A stretch of DNA of 64,000 bases from Streptomyces hygroscopicus subsp. hygroscopicus (GTDB lineage: Bacteria; Actinomycetota; Actinomycetes; Streptomycetales; Streptomycetaceae): contig NZ_BSSM01000015.1 of the NCBI RefSeq assembly GCF_030269125.1, positions 145,495-209,494 on the forward strand. The letters are read 5' to 3'. The position numbers and the translations under genes are program-made. The notes under the pieces are model-generated. The model was given only the letters and a program-made list of their open reading frames with translations. It searched no databases and was not told the origin of the DNA. Numbering within the stretch: position 1 is the stretch's first letter; each line of letters opens with the position of its first letter. This document shows, in pieces, positions 51,744-60,920 of this stretch.

Positions 51744-53738
51744 TCACGCTCCCGTGGCGACGAGGACGACGGCGACCGCCAGGACGACGGTGCCGGCGAG
51801 CAGCGCGCTCACATAGGTCTGCACATTGCCGGTCTGGGCGCGGCGTACGGCGGCCCCCAGCAACCGGGGCAGCGCGCCGGCGGCGCCGACGTAGGTGTCC
51901 ACGACCTCCCGGTCGAGGAAGCGGACGAGGCTCGCTCCCGCCCGTACCGGGCGGACGAACAGCGCCGCGTAGACGGCGTCGAGGTGGAAGCCGACGGCCG
52001 CGTGCCGGTGCAGCGGGCCGAGCAGCGCCCGTCCGGGGTCCGCCGGGTCGGGGGCGTAGGCGATGTCGCCGTAGGCCGGGGTGTGGGTGGCGATGGCCTC
52101 GGCCTCGACCAGTGCGGCGTCGGCCTCGGGGTGGGCGGCGACCGCGCCGAGCGGGGGGCTGACGAGGCGTCGGGTGGTGCGCTGCCAGACGCCGTAGGTG
52201 AGGAGGACGCCGACCACGGCGAGACCCGTGCCGAGGATGGAGGTGAGCGGGGTCGGGGTCAGGGAGTTGCCGTCGAACCAGCCGGGCAGCGCGCGGTAGG
52301 CGAGCCCGCCGAACGCCAGGGAGGGCACCGCGAGGACCCACAGGACCACGGTCATGGTCAGCGGCTGGCGGCCGTGGTCGGGGACCTCGGCGCCCCGGCC
52401 GCGGAAGGCCAGCAGCCACAGCCGGGTGGCGTAGGCGGCGGTGAGTACGGCGGTGACCAGGCCGGCGACGAGGACGAGCCGGCCCGCCGCGCCGGGCACG
52501 TGCGCGGTGTCCCCGTGGGCCGCGTGTTCGGCGGCGCCGAGCACGGACTCCTTGGAGAAGAAGCCGCTGAACGGCGGGACCGCGGCGAGCGCGAGCAGGG
52601 CCACGGTCATCGTCCAGTAGGCGTCCGGGACGCGCTCGCGCAGGCCGCGCATGCGGGACATGGCGGCCAGCGAGTTGGTGCCGGCGGCGTGGATGACCAC
52701 GCCGGCGGCGAGGAACAGCAGCGCCTTGAAGGCGCCGTGGGCGAGGAGGTGGAAGACGGCGGCACCGCGGTCTCCGACGGCGAGGGCGCCGGTCATGTAA
52801 CCGAGCTGGCCGACGGTCGAGTAGGCGAGGACGCGCTTGATGTCGTCCTGGGCGAGCGCGGCGAGACCGGAGCCGGTCATGGTGACGGCGGCCATCACGG
52901 CCAGCACGAGCATCGCGGCCCGGGACGCCTCGAACACCGGGAGGAGACGGGCGACGAAGTAGACACCGGCGGCGACCATCGTGGCGGCGTGGATCAGCGC
53001 CGAGACCGGCGTCGGGCCCGCCATGGCGTCCGGGAGCCAGGTGTGCAGCGGGAACTGCGCCGACTTGCCGGCCACGCCGGCGAGGAGCAGCAGCGCGACG
53101 AGGGTCGGGTGGTGCAGGCCGCCGCTCGCGACGGTGCCGAGGACGCGGGTGACGCGGAAGGAGCCGGCGTCGGTGGCGAGCGCGAACAGGCCGATCAGGA
53201 ACGGCACGTCGCCGAGCTTGGTGACCAGGAACGCCTTGAGGGAGGCGGCGCGGGCCTCGGGGGTCTCCCAGTAGTGGCCGACCAGGAAGTAGGAGCAGAT
53301 GCCCATGACCTCCCAGCCGACCAGCAGCACGATCAGGTCGCCGGAGTAGACGACGAGCAGCATCGCGGAGGTGAACAGGGAGACGAGCGCGGCGTACGAG
53401 GGGTAGCGCGGGTCGTCGCGCAGATAGCCCGTGGAGTAGATCTGCACGCAGGTGGCGACGAACGCGACGAGGACCGCGACGAGCGCGGCGAAGCCGTCGA
53501 TGTGCAGGGCGAGTTCGACGGGCACCGAACCGGTGGGCGTCAGCTCCGTGTGGGCGTCCAGGACCGGTCCGCCGCCCTGGTGTACGGCGACCAGCGCGGC
53601 CAGTACCAGCGAGGCCAGCGGCGGCAGCACGGCGAGCGGGCGCACGAACCCGGGCGCGGTGCGGCCGAGCAGCAGCCCGGCCGCGGCGCCGAGGAACGGC
53701 AGGAGGGGGACGAGTACGGCGAGGGTGGTCGTGGTCAC
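51744..53738 (-). CDS. nuoL: NADH-quinone oxidoreductase subunit L
   Basis: A 664-residue subunit, the distal antiporter-like module with the long lateral helix at its C-terminus. Motifs: YSGDLIVLLVGWEVMGICSY, GKSAQFPLHTWLPDAMAGPT, YSTVGQLGYMTGAL. GTG start at 53738 overlaps the nuoK stop by four bases. In the same operon as all other nuo genes here. Confidence 0.95.
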   Translation of the reverse strand: MTTTTLAVLVPLLPFLGAAAGLLLGRTAPGFVRPLAVLPPLASLVLAALVAVHQGGGPVLDAHTELTPTGSVPVELALHIDGFAALVAVLVAFVATCVQIYSTGYLRDDPRYPSYAALVSLFTSAMLLVVYSGDLIVLLVGWEVMGICSYFLVGHYWETPEARAASLKAFLVTKLGDVPFLIGLFALATDAGSFRVTRVLGTVASGGLHHPTLVALLLLAGVAGKSAQFPLHTWLPDAMAGPTPVSALIHAATMVAAGVYFVARLLPVFEASRAAMLVLAVMAAVTMTGSGLAALAQDDIKRVLAYSTVGQLGYMTGALAVGDRGAAVFHLLAHGAFKALLFLAAGVVIHAAGTNSLAAMSRMRGLRERVPDAYWTMTVALLALAAVPPFSGFFSKESVLGAAEHAAHGDTAHVPGAAGRLVLVAGLVTAVLTAAYATRLWLLAFRGRGAEVPDHGRQPLTMTVVLWVLAVPSLAFGGLAYRALPGWFDGNSLTPTPLTSILGTGLAVVGVLLTYGVWQRTTRRLVSPPLGAVAAHPEADAALVEAEAIATHTPAYGDIAYAPDPADPGRALLGPLHRHAAVGFHLDAVYAALFVRPVRAGASLVRFLDREVVDTYVGAAGALPRLLGAAVRRAQTGNVQTYVSALLAGTVVLAVAVVLVATGA

Positions 53739-54109
53739 GCGGTGGCCTCGGTCTTCTGTGCCGCGACGGCACCCGGTTCCGCGCCGTCGGGGCCTTCGGC
53801 GGTGTCGCGGAGCTTGTCGATGTCGGAGGTGCCGCGGTTGCGGTACACGGCGAGCACGATCGCCAGGCCGATGCCGATCTCGGCGGCCGCGACGGCGATG
53901 GTGAACAGGGTCAGTGCCTGGCCCGAGTGCAGGGTGTCGCGGGCGGCGCGGGCGAGCCAGACGTCGAAGGCGACCAGGTTGAGGTTGACGGCGTTGAGCA
54001 TCAGCTCGACCGACATCAGGACCAGGATCGCGTTGCGACGGGCGAGGACGCCGTACAGGCCGGTGCTGAAGAGGAGGGCCGAGAGTACGGCGGGGTAGAC
54101 GAGGTGCAT
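53735..54109 (-). CDS. nuoK: NADH-quinone oxidoreductase subunit K
   Basis: A 124-residue subunit with three TM helices and the conserved membrane glutamates in VLMSVELMLNAVNLNLVAF and TIAVAAAEIGIGLAIVLAVY. It links NuoH/J to the antiporter modules. The ATG at 54109 shares one base with the nuoJ stop. The C-terminal 25 residues are a polar extension. Confidence 0.93.
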   Translation of the reverse strand: MHLVYPAVLSALLFSTGLYGVLARRNAILVLMSVELMLNAVNLNLVAFDVWLARAARDTLHSGQALTLFTIAVAAAEIGIGLAIVLAVYRNRGTSDIDKLRDTAEGPDGAEPGAVAAQKTEATA

Positions 54110-54747
54110 CAGCGGGCGCCGTCCTTCCGGGCGGAGGGGACGGCCGGGGGCGTGCCGTCCGCTTCCGTGCCGTCCGCTTCCGTCCCGGTGCCGGCCTTGG
54201 CCTTGCGGGACAGGACGATCGCGCCGACCAGGGCCGCGAGGAGCAGTACGGACAGGGCCTCGAAGGGCAGCACCCAGTACCGGAACAGGCTCGCGCCGGT
54301 GACGCGGGTGCTGCCCGCGGCCGGTCCGGTCAGGTCGATCCAGGTCGTACGGAAGGCGTCGGCGACCACCCACACCAGGGCGACGGCGGCGGCGACCGCG
54401 ACGGCCAGCGCGGCCCAGCGGTTGCCGGAGTCGGCGTCCGGGGAGCGGCCGATGGGGGCCCTGGTGAGCATCAGCCCGAACAGGAGGAGCACGACGACGG
54501 AACCGACGTAGATCAGGACCTGCACCCAGGCGATGAACTCGGCCGTGAGCAGCAGGTACTCCACGGCGAGGCCACCGAGCGCGACGACCAGCCACAGCGC
54601 GGCGTGCACGAGCTGCCGGGTGGTGACGGTGATCAGCGCGGCGCCGAAGGTGACCAGGCCGACGAGGAGGAAGGCGATCTCGACACCGGTCGGCGAGAGG
54701 AAGCCGTGCGGGGCCGCGGCGAGACTCGGCGCGGGGGCGGGGGTCAT
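54109..54747 (-). CDS. nuoJ: NADH-quinone oxidoreductase subunit J
   Basis: A 212-residue subunit with five TM helices: the first contains IAFLLVGLVTFGAALITV, and TM3, AWVQVLIYVGSVVVLLLFGL, carries the pi-bulge region involved in coupling. The C-terminus has a short duplicated GTEADGTEADGT segment. It starts at 54747 and overlaps nuoI by four bases. Confidence 0.92.
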   Translation of the reverse strand: MTPAPAPSLAAAPHGFLSPTGVEIAFLLVGLVTFGAALITVTTRQLVHAALWLVVALGGLAVEYLLLTAEFIAWVQVLIYVGSVVVLLLFGLMLTRAPIGRSPDADSGNRWAALAVAVAAAVALVWVVADAFRTTWIDLTGPAAGSTRVTGASLFRYWVLPFEALSVLLLAALVGAIVLSRKAKAGTGTEADGTEADGTPPAVPSARKDGAR

Positions 54748-55367
54748 GCGTCGCCCTCCTCGGGGCCTGCCGGTGCGCCGTCGGCCCGCGCGGCCTCGGC
54801 CTGGGCTGCTTCGGCCTGGGCCGCGGCGGCCAGTTTCTCGGCGGTCTTGCGGGCGGCGGCGATCTCCTTCGGCTCCTCCGCGCCCGGGTCGAGCGCGGGC
54901 GGGGCCGGGACGGTCCACATCCACTCGCGGAGCTTGTCGCGCTCGTGGGTGAGCTCGTGGATGTCGGTCTCGGCGTACTCGAACTCCGGGGACCAGAACA
55001 GCGCGTCGAAGGGACAGACCTCGATGCAGATACCGCAGTACATGCACAGGGAGAAGTCGATGGCGAACCGGTCGAGGACGTTGCGGCTGCGCTCGCGGCC
55101 GCCGGGGGCGGCGGGCGGGACCGTCTCCTTGTGGGAGTCGATGTAGATGCACCAGTCGGGGCACTCGCGGGCGCACAGCATGCAGACCGTGCAGTTCTCC
55201 TCGAACAGGCCGATCACCCCCCGGGTGCGGGGCGGGAGTTCGGGCAGGGTGTCCGGGTACTGCTCGGTGCCGTGCTTCCTCGTCATCGTGCGCAGGGTGA
55301 CGGCCAGGCCCTTGGCGAGGCCGGAGCCGGGGATGCGGGGCCGGGTGGGCGGGAGCGACGCAGCCAT
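54744..55367 (-). CDS. nuoI: NADH-quinone oxidoreductase subunit I
   Basis: A 207-residue iron-sulfur subunit with two 4Fe-4S motifs, ENCTVCMLCARECP (C59, C62, C65, C69) and LCMYCGICIEVCP (C108, C111, C114, C118), which hold clusters N6a and N6b. The C-terminal 50 residues are an Ala/Glu-rich helical tail. It lies between nuoH and nuoJ, overlapping both. Electrons would reach it from the NuoG side, which is not encoded here. Confidence 0.94.
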   Translation of the reverse strand: MAASLPPTRPRIPGSGLAKGLAVTLRTMTRKHGTEQYPDTLPELPPRTRGVIGLFEENCTVCMLCARECPDWCIYIDSHKETVPPAAPGGRERSRNVLDRFAIDFSLCMYCGICIEVCPFDALFWSPEFEYAETDIHELTHERDKLREWMWTVPAPPALDPGAEEPKEIAAARKTAEKLAAAAQAEAAQAEAARADGAPAGPEEGDA

Positions 55368-56335
55368 CAGGAGATCACCACCTTGACGATGCCGGTGAGG
55401 GCGATCTGGACGAGGGAGAGGGGGACGAGGAGGGTCCAGGACAGCTTCTGGAGCTGGTCCTCGCGCATCCGCGGATAGGTGACGCGGAGCCAGATGACGA
55501 CGAAGGCGAGGATCGCGGCCTTCAGCAGCGTCCAGACCCAGCCGAGCCCGTCGGCGCCCCAGGGGCCGTGCCAGCCGCCCAGGAAGAGCACGGTGGTCAG
55601 GCCGCACAGGACGACGATGCCGGCGTACTCGGCGAGCAGGAACAGGGCGAAGCGCAGTCCGGTGTACTCGGTGTACGCGCCGAAGATGATCTCCGAGTCG
55701 GCGACGGGCATGTCGAACGGCGGGCGTTGCAGTTCCGCGAGTCCGGCGACGAAGAAGACGACCGCGCCGATGAGCTGCCAGGGCAGCCACCACCAGTGGA
55801 AGGCGTGCAGGATGCCCGGCAGGGAGACGGTGCCGGCGGCCATCGCGACGGAGGCCGCGGCGAGCAGCATCGGCAGTTCGTAGGCCAGCAGCTGGGCGGC
55901 GGTGCGCAGGCCGCCGAGCAGGGAGAACTTGTTGGCGCTCGCCCACCCGGCCATGAGCGAGCCGAGCACGCCGACGCCCATCACCGCGAGCGCGAAGAAC
56001 ACGCCCGCGTCCAGGGCCTGTCCGACGGCGCCCTCACCCGGGCCGATCGGGATGACGAGCAGGACGAGCAGGTACGGCAGCAGGGCCACGGCCGGCGCGA
56101 TCTGGAAGACCCGGCGGTCGGCCTCCGCCGGCACCACGTCCTCCTTCTGCGCGAACTTCACCCCGTCCGCGACCAACTGGGCCCACCCGTGGAACCCGCC
56201 CGCGTACATCGGCCCGAGCCGCCCCTGCATATGGGCCATCACCTTGTGCTCGGTCTGCCCCACGATCAGCGGGAAGGCGAGGAACACGACGAACACGGCC
56301 ACGAGCCGCAGGGCGACGTCGAGTGCGCCGTTCAC
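55367..56335 (-). CDS. nuoH: NADH-quinone oxidoreductase subunit H
   Basis: A 322-residue subunit with eight TM helices forming part of the quinone chamber: HMQGRLGPMYAGGFHGWAQL, DGVKFAQKEDVVPAEADR, and AELQRPPFDMPVADSEIIFG with the conserved acidic loop. GTG start overlapping the nuoC stop by four bases. The membrane anchor for the B/D/I arm. Confidence 0.95.
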   Translation of the reverse strand: MNGALDVALRLVAVFVVFLAFPLIVGQTEHKVMAHMQGRLGPMYAGGFHGWAQLVADGVKFAQKEDVVPAEADRRVFQIAPAVALLPYLLVLLVIPIGPGEGAVGQALDAGVFFALAVMGVGVLGSLMAGWASANKFSLLGGLRTAAQLLAYELPMLLAAASVAMAAGTVSLPGILHAFHWWWLPWQLIGAVVFFVAGLAELQRPPFDMPVADSEIIFGAYTEYTGLRFALFLLAEYAGIVVLCGLTTVLFLGGWHGPWGADGLGWVWTLLKAAILAFVVIWLRVTYPRMREDQLQKLSWTLLVPLSLVQIALTGIVKVVIS

Positions 56336-58239
56336 TGCGGGCCTCCTGGGGGATTGGTCGGGGGGACTTCGGGGTGGTGGTCGGGGGCGGTCGGCGGTTG
56401 GCCGGTGGCGGGCTCGGACCCGGCCGGCCGGGACGGCTCGGGGGACTCCGAGGGCTCGGGGGACTCCGATTGCTCGGGGGACTCCGAGGGCTCGGGGGAC
56501 TCCGAGGGCTCGGGGGACTCCGAGGGCTCGGGCGATCGCGACGACCCGGCCGACCGCGACGGTTCGGGCGCGGGCCCCGGCTCGGCAGGCTCGCCAGGCC
56601 GCGGCTCGGAGGGCCCGACAGGTCCCGGCTCGGCGGGCTCGACAGGCCGCGGGCCCTCGGACCGCTCCGACGCCGGCTGCGCCTCGGGCGATTCCGACGG
56701 CTCGCGCGCGGGCCGCGCCTCGGCCGCATCGCGGGGACCCATGGGTTCCGACGCCGGGTCGGCCTCCGGCGCCCCGGGCCGGTCCGACGCTCCCCGCCGC
56801 TCCGACGCCCCGGGGGCGGACAGCGGCTCGGACGCGGGCCGCGCCTCGGCCGCCTCACCCGGATCTGCGGGCTCCGGCTCCCGGGCGGGCTCCGGCGACC
56901 GGCGCTGCCCGGGGCCCGTACGCGGCTGCCCGGCGGACGGCGAGGCACCCTGCTCAGGCGCCTCGGAGACGGTCTGCCGCCCGGCGGCCCCGTGCGGTTC
57001 CACGGCACCTCGCTCGGCCACCTCGCGCGTCTCCGGCTCGGCGGGCTCGTCGAACGCGGGGCGGGCGTGGTGCCACGGGGCGTCCGAGCCGCGCGGCGTC
57101 GTACGGCGGGCGGGGCGCTCGGCGCCGCCGGCACCCGAGGGCTCCTCCCCCGTCTCGGTCGCCGGGGGCTTCGGGGCGCGCTGCGAGGCCGAGCCCTCCG
57201 AGGCGCTGCGGGCGCGACGGGGACGGGCCGGCGCCGGGGCCGGCTCGTGCGCCGTCGGAGCCTCGGCCGCGGGACCCTCCACCGGGGCCTGCGCGGCATC
57301 ACCCCCGGCCGCCTGGCTCACCGAGCCCTCGCTCGCGCTCCGTGAGCGCCGCGGCCGGGCCGGAGCACCGGCAGCGGGGCCCGCCCCGGCACCAGCCGCA
57401 CCCTCCTCGGCCGCCGGTTCCCCACGCTCCCCCGCCACCTGACTCGCCGAACCCTCGCTCGCGCTCCGTGTCCGCCGCGGCCGGGCCGGAGCACCGGCGG
57501 CGGCACTCTCCGCCGCCTGGCTCGCCGAGCCCTCGCTCGCGCTCCGCGTCCGCCGGGGGCGAGCCGGGGCGGCGTCCTCCGTCGCGGCCGGCCGGCCCGC
57601 CGAGCCCTCCGCCGCTGTGCGGGTGCGTCGTACCGGGCGGTCACCGGCGGCGCGGGCCGGGGCGGCGGGGAGCTGACCCTTCAGGGGCCCCCACTCGTTG
57701 GGGTCGGGAACGCCCGGCGGCAGCATCTGGCGGCGCTTGGGGCCGCCGTGCTCGGACTCGCCCGGTTCCTTCGCGCCGGGCCACGCCTTGGCGACGCGGG
57801 CGGCGAGGACGAAGTCCTTGCGCAGGGGGTGGCCCTCGAAGTTCTCGGGGAGGAGAAGGTGTTCGAGCCCCGGGTGGCCCTCGAAGGTCACGCCGAACAT
57901 CTCGTGCGTCTCGCGTTCGTGCCAGGCCGCCCCGGCGTACACCCCGACGGCGGACGGCAGCACGGGCACCGAGTGCGGCACGGTCGTGCGCAGGAGGAGG
58001 CGGCGGACCGGGTTCAGGGCCACGACGTGGGCGGACACGCGGAAGCCGGTGCCCGGTTCGTCGACCGCGCTGAGCCAGTCGAAGTACGTGCAGGTCAGCG
58101 TCGTACGGGCCGTCTCCAGCGCGGTGAGCCAGGCGGACGGCGGAACGTCCACCGTGAGGACCTCGTACGACTCCTCGGCGACCGCCTCCGCGCCGAACAG
58201 TTCCTCCGCGGGGGCGGGCAGCCAGCCGGCCGTGCTCAT
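56332..58239 (-). CDS. nuoC: NADH-quinone oxidoreductase subunit C with large disordered C-terminal extension
   Basis: A 635-residue protein, about three times a normal NuoC. Residues about 1-185 are the NuoC domain: WHERETHEMFGVTFEGHPGL, then ENFEGHPLRKDFVLA, the family signature. The remaining about 440 residues are low complexity. Residues about 210-365 hold five copies of an RPRRTRSASEGSASQ-like unit (variants RSRSASEGSVSQ, RARSASEGSASQ). The end holds five to six SPEPSE units coded by an 18-bp DNA repeat (about 56435-56531). Reading frame, coupling to nuoB and nuoH, and absence of any internal ribosome site argue that the extension is translated. Function of the extension unknown. Confidence 0.85.
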   Translation of the reverse strand: MSTAGWLPAPAEELFGAEAVAEESYEVLTVDVPPSAWLTALETARTTLTCTYFDWLSAVDEPGTGFRVSAHVVALNPVRRLLLRTTVPHSVPVLPSAVGVYAGAAWHERETHEMFGVTFEGHPGLEHLLLPENFEGHPLRKDFVLAARVAKAWPGAKEPGESEHGGPKRRQMLPPGVPDPNEWGPLKGQLPAAPARAAGDRPVRRTRTAAEGSAGRPAATEDAAPARPRRTRSASEGSASQAAESAAAGAPARPRRTRSASEGSASQVAGERGEPAAEEGAAGAGAGPAAGAPARPRRSRSASEGSVSQAAGGDAAQAPVEGPAAEAPTAHEPAPAPARPRRARSASEGSASQRAPKPPATETGEEPSGAGGAERPARRTTPRGSDAPWHHARPAFDEPAEPETREVAERGAVEPHGAAGRQTVSEAPEQGASPSAGQPRTGPGQRRSPEPAREPEPADPGEAAEARPASEPLSAPGASERRGASDRPGAPEADPASEPMGPRDAAEARPAREPSESPEAQPASERSEGPRPVEPAEPGPVGPSEPRPGEPAEPGPAPEPSRSAGSSRSPEPSESPEPSESPEPSESPEQSESPEPSESPEPSRPAGSEPATGQPPTAPDHHPEVPPTNPPGGPQ

Positions 58240-58838
58240 CGCGCGCCCTCCTCGCCGGCCGGGGCGGCCGGCCGTACCAGGCCGCTCTGCAGCGCGGCCG
58301 CGGACGGCCGGCCGGCCCCGTGGCCGTACCGCTCCCCCAGCGACTCGGCGGCGATCTTCTCCTGGAGCTTGAGGATGCCCTGGAGCAGCGCCTCGGGACG
58401 CGGCGGGCAGCCGGGCACGTACACGTCCACGGGAATGATCTGGTCGACACCCTTGGTGACGGAGTACGAGTCCCAGTACGGGCCGCCGCAGTTGGAGCAG
58501 GCTCCGAAGGAGATGACGTACTTCGGCTCGGGCATCTGTTCGTACAGTCGCTTGACGGCGGGGGCCATCTTGTCCGTGACCGTGCCCGAGACCACCATCA
58601 GGTCGGCCTGGCGGGGCCCCGGCGCGAAGGGGATGACTCCGAGCCGGATGAAGTCGTGCCGGGCCATCGACGCGGCGATGAACTCGATCGCGCAGCAGGC
58701 GAGGCCGAAGTTGAAGACCCAGAGCGAGTAGCGGCGGCCCCAGTTGAGGACCACCTTCATGGGCTCGGGGGCCAGCCGGGCCAGCGCCCCCAGCCGCTTG
58801 GGCTCCGGGAGGTGAACGGGGTCCGGGGTCACGTCCAT
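58236..58838 (-). CDS. nuoB: NADH-quinone oxidoreductase subunit B
   Basis: A 200-residue subunit that holds the terminal cluster N2. The ligands are C48 and C49 in FGLACCAIEF, C114 in FGACSNCGG and C144 in VPGCPPRPEA. Residues 160-200 are a short low-complexity tail. It starts at 58838, overlapping nuoA by 10 bases, and is coupled to nuoC by ATGA. In complex I it docks on NuoD; no nuoD is present here. Confidence 0.94.
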   Translation of the reverse strand: MDVTPDPVHLPEPKRLGALARLAPEPMKVVLNWGRRYSLWVFNFGLACCAIEFIAASMARHDFIRLGVIPFAPGPRQADLMVVSGTVTDKMAPAVKRLYEQMPEPKYVISFGACSNCGGPYWDSYSVTKGVDQIIPVDVYVPGCPPRPEALLQGILKLQEKIAAESLGERYGHGAGRPSAAALQSGLVRPAAPAGEEGAR

Positions 58839-59251
58839 GCCAGGACGCCCTTCTTGTATGCGTACAGCAGGCCCACGGCGAGGAAGCCGAGGAAGGTGAA
58901 CATCTCCACGAGGGTCGTCGCACCGTAGCCGCGGGCGGCGAAGACCGTCGCCCAGGGGAACAGGAAGACCGAGTCGACCGCGAAGATCACGTACAGGAAG
59001 GCGTAGACGTAGTAGCGGACCTGGGTGTGGGCCCAGCCCTCGCCGACGGGGTCGACGCCGCACTCGTAGGTCAGGAGTTTCTCAGGGGTGGGCACTACGG
59101 GGCGCAGCAGGCGGCCGGCGCCGAACGCGACCGCGACGAACAGCACGCCGACGACGGCGAGCAGCCCCACGGCCGAGTAGGACCGGAAGTATCCGGCCGC
59201 GGTGACGACGTGCGTCGCGGCGATGGTCGAGTCCCCCAGCGTCTCCCGCAC
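58829..59251 (-). CDS. nuoA: NADH-quinone oxidoreductase subunit A
   Basis: A 140-residue subunit with three TM helices and the conserved loop YECGVDPVGEGW; the AHTQVRYYVYAFLYVIFAVD region follows. GTG start at 59251; a longer in-frame start at 59611 would run into the divergent kinase promoter region and is rejected. First gene of the nuo operon; 265 bp separate it from the divergent kinase gene. Confidence 0.93.
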   Translation of the reverse strand: MRETLGDSTIAATHVVTAAGYFRSYSAVGLLAVVGVLFVAVAFGAGRLLRPVVPTPEKLLTYECGVDPVGEGWAHTQVRYYVYAFLYVIFAVDSVFLFPWATVFAARGYGATTLVEMFTFLGFLAVGLLYAYKKGVLAWT

Positions 59252-59516
59252 CGTCCGTCCCTCGCTCCCTGACCTCGTGACCTGTACGCACGGGAGTCTA
59301 GGCCCTGATAAAGAGACGGTAAGCAGGCAGTCACGCCGGGAGACGCCGGGGCGGCACGGGTACGGCGGCGGGTACGGCGCCTCGCTTCCCCGGGGCCGGC
59401 GCGCACGGCCCCGTGCGGAGGGCCTCTGACGTGGCCTGGGGTGGGGTTTTCCCCCGTGGGCGGAGGGCGGCGTACCGCATGGCGCGGAGGGTGCCGCATT
59501 CGGCAGGCTGTCCGGT
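59252..59516. promoter_or_regulatory. Divergent promoter region, nuo operon / kinase 1
   Basis: 265 bp between two divergent starts, so both promoters should lie here. I find no convincing -35/-10 pair by eye on either strand. The first 60 bp next to nuoA are less GC-rich (GATAAAGAGACGG near 59307). Confidence 0.4.
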
Positions 59517-60752
59517 ATGACCGCTCCCAGCTCCGCCGCCGACCGGTACGACGGCCCCGACCGGTACGACGGCCCCGACCGCCCCGGCATATCCGGCCGG
59601 CCCGACGACACCGACCGCTTCCCGCCCCCGAGGCCGGCCTACCCGGTGCACACCTGGAAGGAGATCGCGCACCTCCTGCTGAACCTGCCGATGGCGGTGT
59701 TCGGCTTCGTCTACGCGATCACCGTGCTGTCCGTCGGCGGCGCCCTCACCCTCACCGTGGTCGGCCTGCCCCTGCTCGCTCTGTCGCTGCTGGGTTCCCG
59801 GCAGCTGGGGAAGCTGGAGCGGGCGCGGGCGCGGGCGCTGCTCGGGGTCCGGGTGGAGGAGCCGTCGCCGCTGCCCCTCGCCCGCGGCGGGAGCATGTTC
59901 CAGCGGGCGTGGATGGCGCTGAAGGACCCGGTGGGCTGGCGCACGCTGCTGTACGACGCGATCCGGCTTCCCTGGGGCATCCTCACCTTCTGCACCGTGC
60001 TGATCTCGCTGTTCGTGCTGTGGCCCGTGCTGCCGTACGTCGCCCGGGGCCTGGCCGGCGTGGACCGGGCGATGGTGCGCGGCCTGCTGTCCCCGTCCGA
60101 CGAGCTGGAACGCCGCATAGCGGAGCTGGAGTCGGACCGCGGCGTCGTGGTGGACACGGCCGCCGCCGACCTGCGCCGCATCGAGCGCGACCTGCACGAC
60201 GGCGCCCAAGCCCGGCTGGTCAACCTGGCCATGGGGCTGGGCCTGGCCAAGGAGAAGCTGCTCGAGGACCCGGACACCGCCGCGGCGATGGTGGCGGAGG
60301 CGCACGGCGAGGTGAAGCTGGCCCTCCAGGAGCTGCGCGACCTGGCCCGCGGCATCCATCCCGCCGTCCTCACGGACCGGGGCCTGGACGCCGCCCTGTC
60401 CTCGGTCGCCTCCCGCTGCACGGTACCGGTCAAGGTGACCGTGGACCTCGCGGACCGTCCGGCGCCGGCCATCGAGGGCATCGCCTACTTCACCGTCTCC
60501 GAGCTGCTGCAGAACGTCAGCAAGCACAGCGCGGCCCGGTCCGCCTCGGTCGACGTGTGGCGCGCCGGGGACCGGCTGCTGATCCAGGTCCACGACGACG
60601 GCCGGGGCGGCGCTGGTCTCGACGGCGGCAGCGGAATGCGGGGCCTGGCGGAGCGGCTCGGCGCGGTGGACGGCCTGTTCGCGGTCGAGTCCCCGGCCGG
60701 CGGCCCGACGGTGGTCACGGCCGAACTGCCGTGGCGGGACCGGGAGAAGTAG
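59517..60752 (+). CDS. Sensor histidine kinase 1 (HisKA_3 type)
   Basis: A 411-residue membrane kinase. The N-terminus has a short YDGPDR repeat. The sensor part has two pairs of TM helices (about 48-90 and 145-180). The phosphoacceptor motif is RIERDLHDGAQARLVNLAMG near residue 225, with an N-box ELLQNVSKHS and G-box DDGRGGAGLDGGSGMRGLAE. This is the NarX/DesK-like class that pairs with NarL-type regulators. ATG at 59517, right after a short leader. It is followed by a close paralogue and, 1.8 kb on, by the response regulator. Confidence 0.92.
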   Translation: MTAPSSAADRYDGPDRYDGPDRPGISGRPDDTDRFPPPRPAYPVHTWKEIAHLLLNLPMAVFGFVYAITVLSVGGALTLTVVGLPLLALSLLGSRQLGKLERARARALLGVRVEEPSPLPLARGGSMFQRAWMALKDPVGWRTLLYDAIRLPWGILTFCTVLISLFVLWPVLPYVARGLAGVDRAMVRGLLSPSDELERRIAELESDRGVVVDTAAADLRRIERDLHDGAQARLVNLAMGLGLAKEKLLEDPDTAAAMVAEAHGEVKLALQELRDLARGIHPAVLTDRGLDAALSSVASRCTVPVKVTVDLADRPAPAIEGIAYFTVSELLQNVSKHSAARSASVDVWRAGDRLLIQVHDDGRGGAGLDGGSGMRGLAERLGAVDGLFAVESPAGGPTVVTAELPWRDREK

Positions 60753-60920
60753 CGGCGAGGGGCGCTCCGCGGACGTCCTTCGGCCCCCTGGGACCGGGTG
60801 GGGGTGGGGAAAACCCCCGGTCGAGGACGCCGACGGACTCCATGGTCCGGAACGGCGCGGCGCACGACTCTTGAGGTACGGCTGAAACCGCCGCTGGGAC
60901 GAGGAGACGGGACGACATCG

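Noticed and set aside
50136..54098. 1320-codon plus-strand open frame opposite nuoK-nuoM
   Set aside because: Gly/Glu/Gln/Arg low complexity spanning several real genes on the other strand; a product of high GC.
56435..56531. CRISPR array
   Set aside because: The 18-bp units are contiguous, in frame and encode SPEPSE repeats inside nuoC; there are no spacers.
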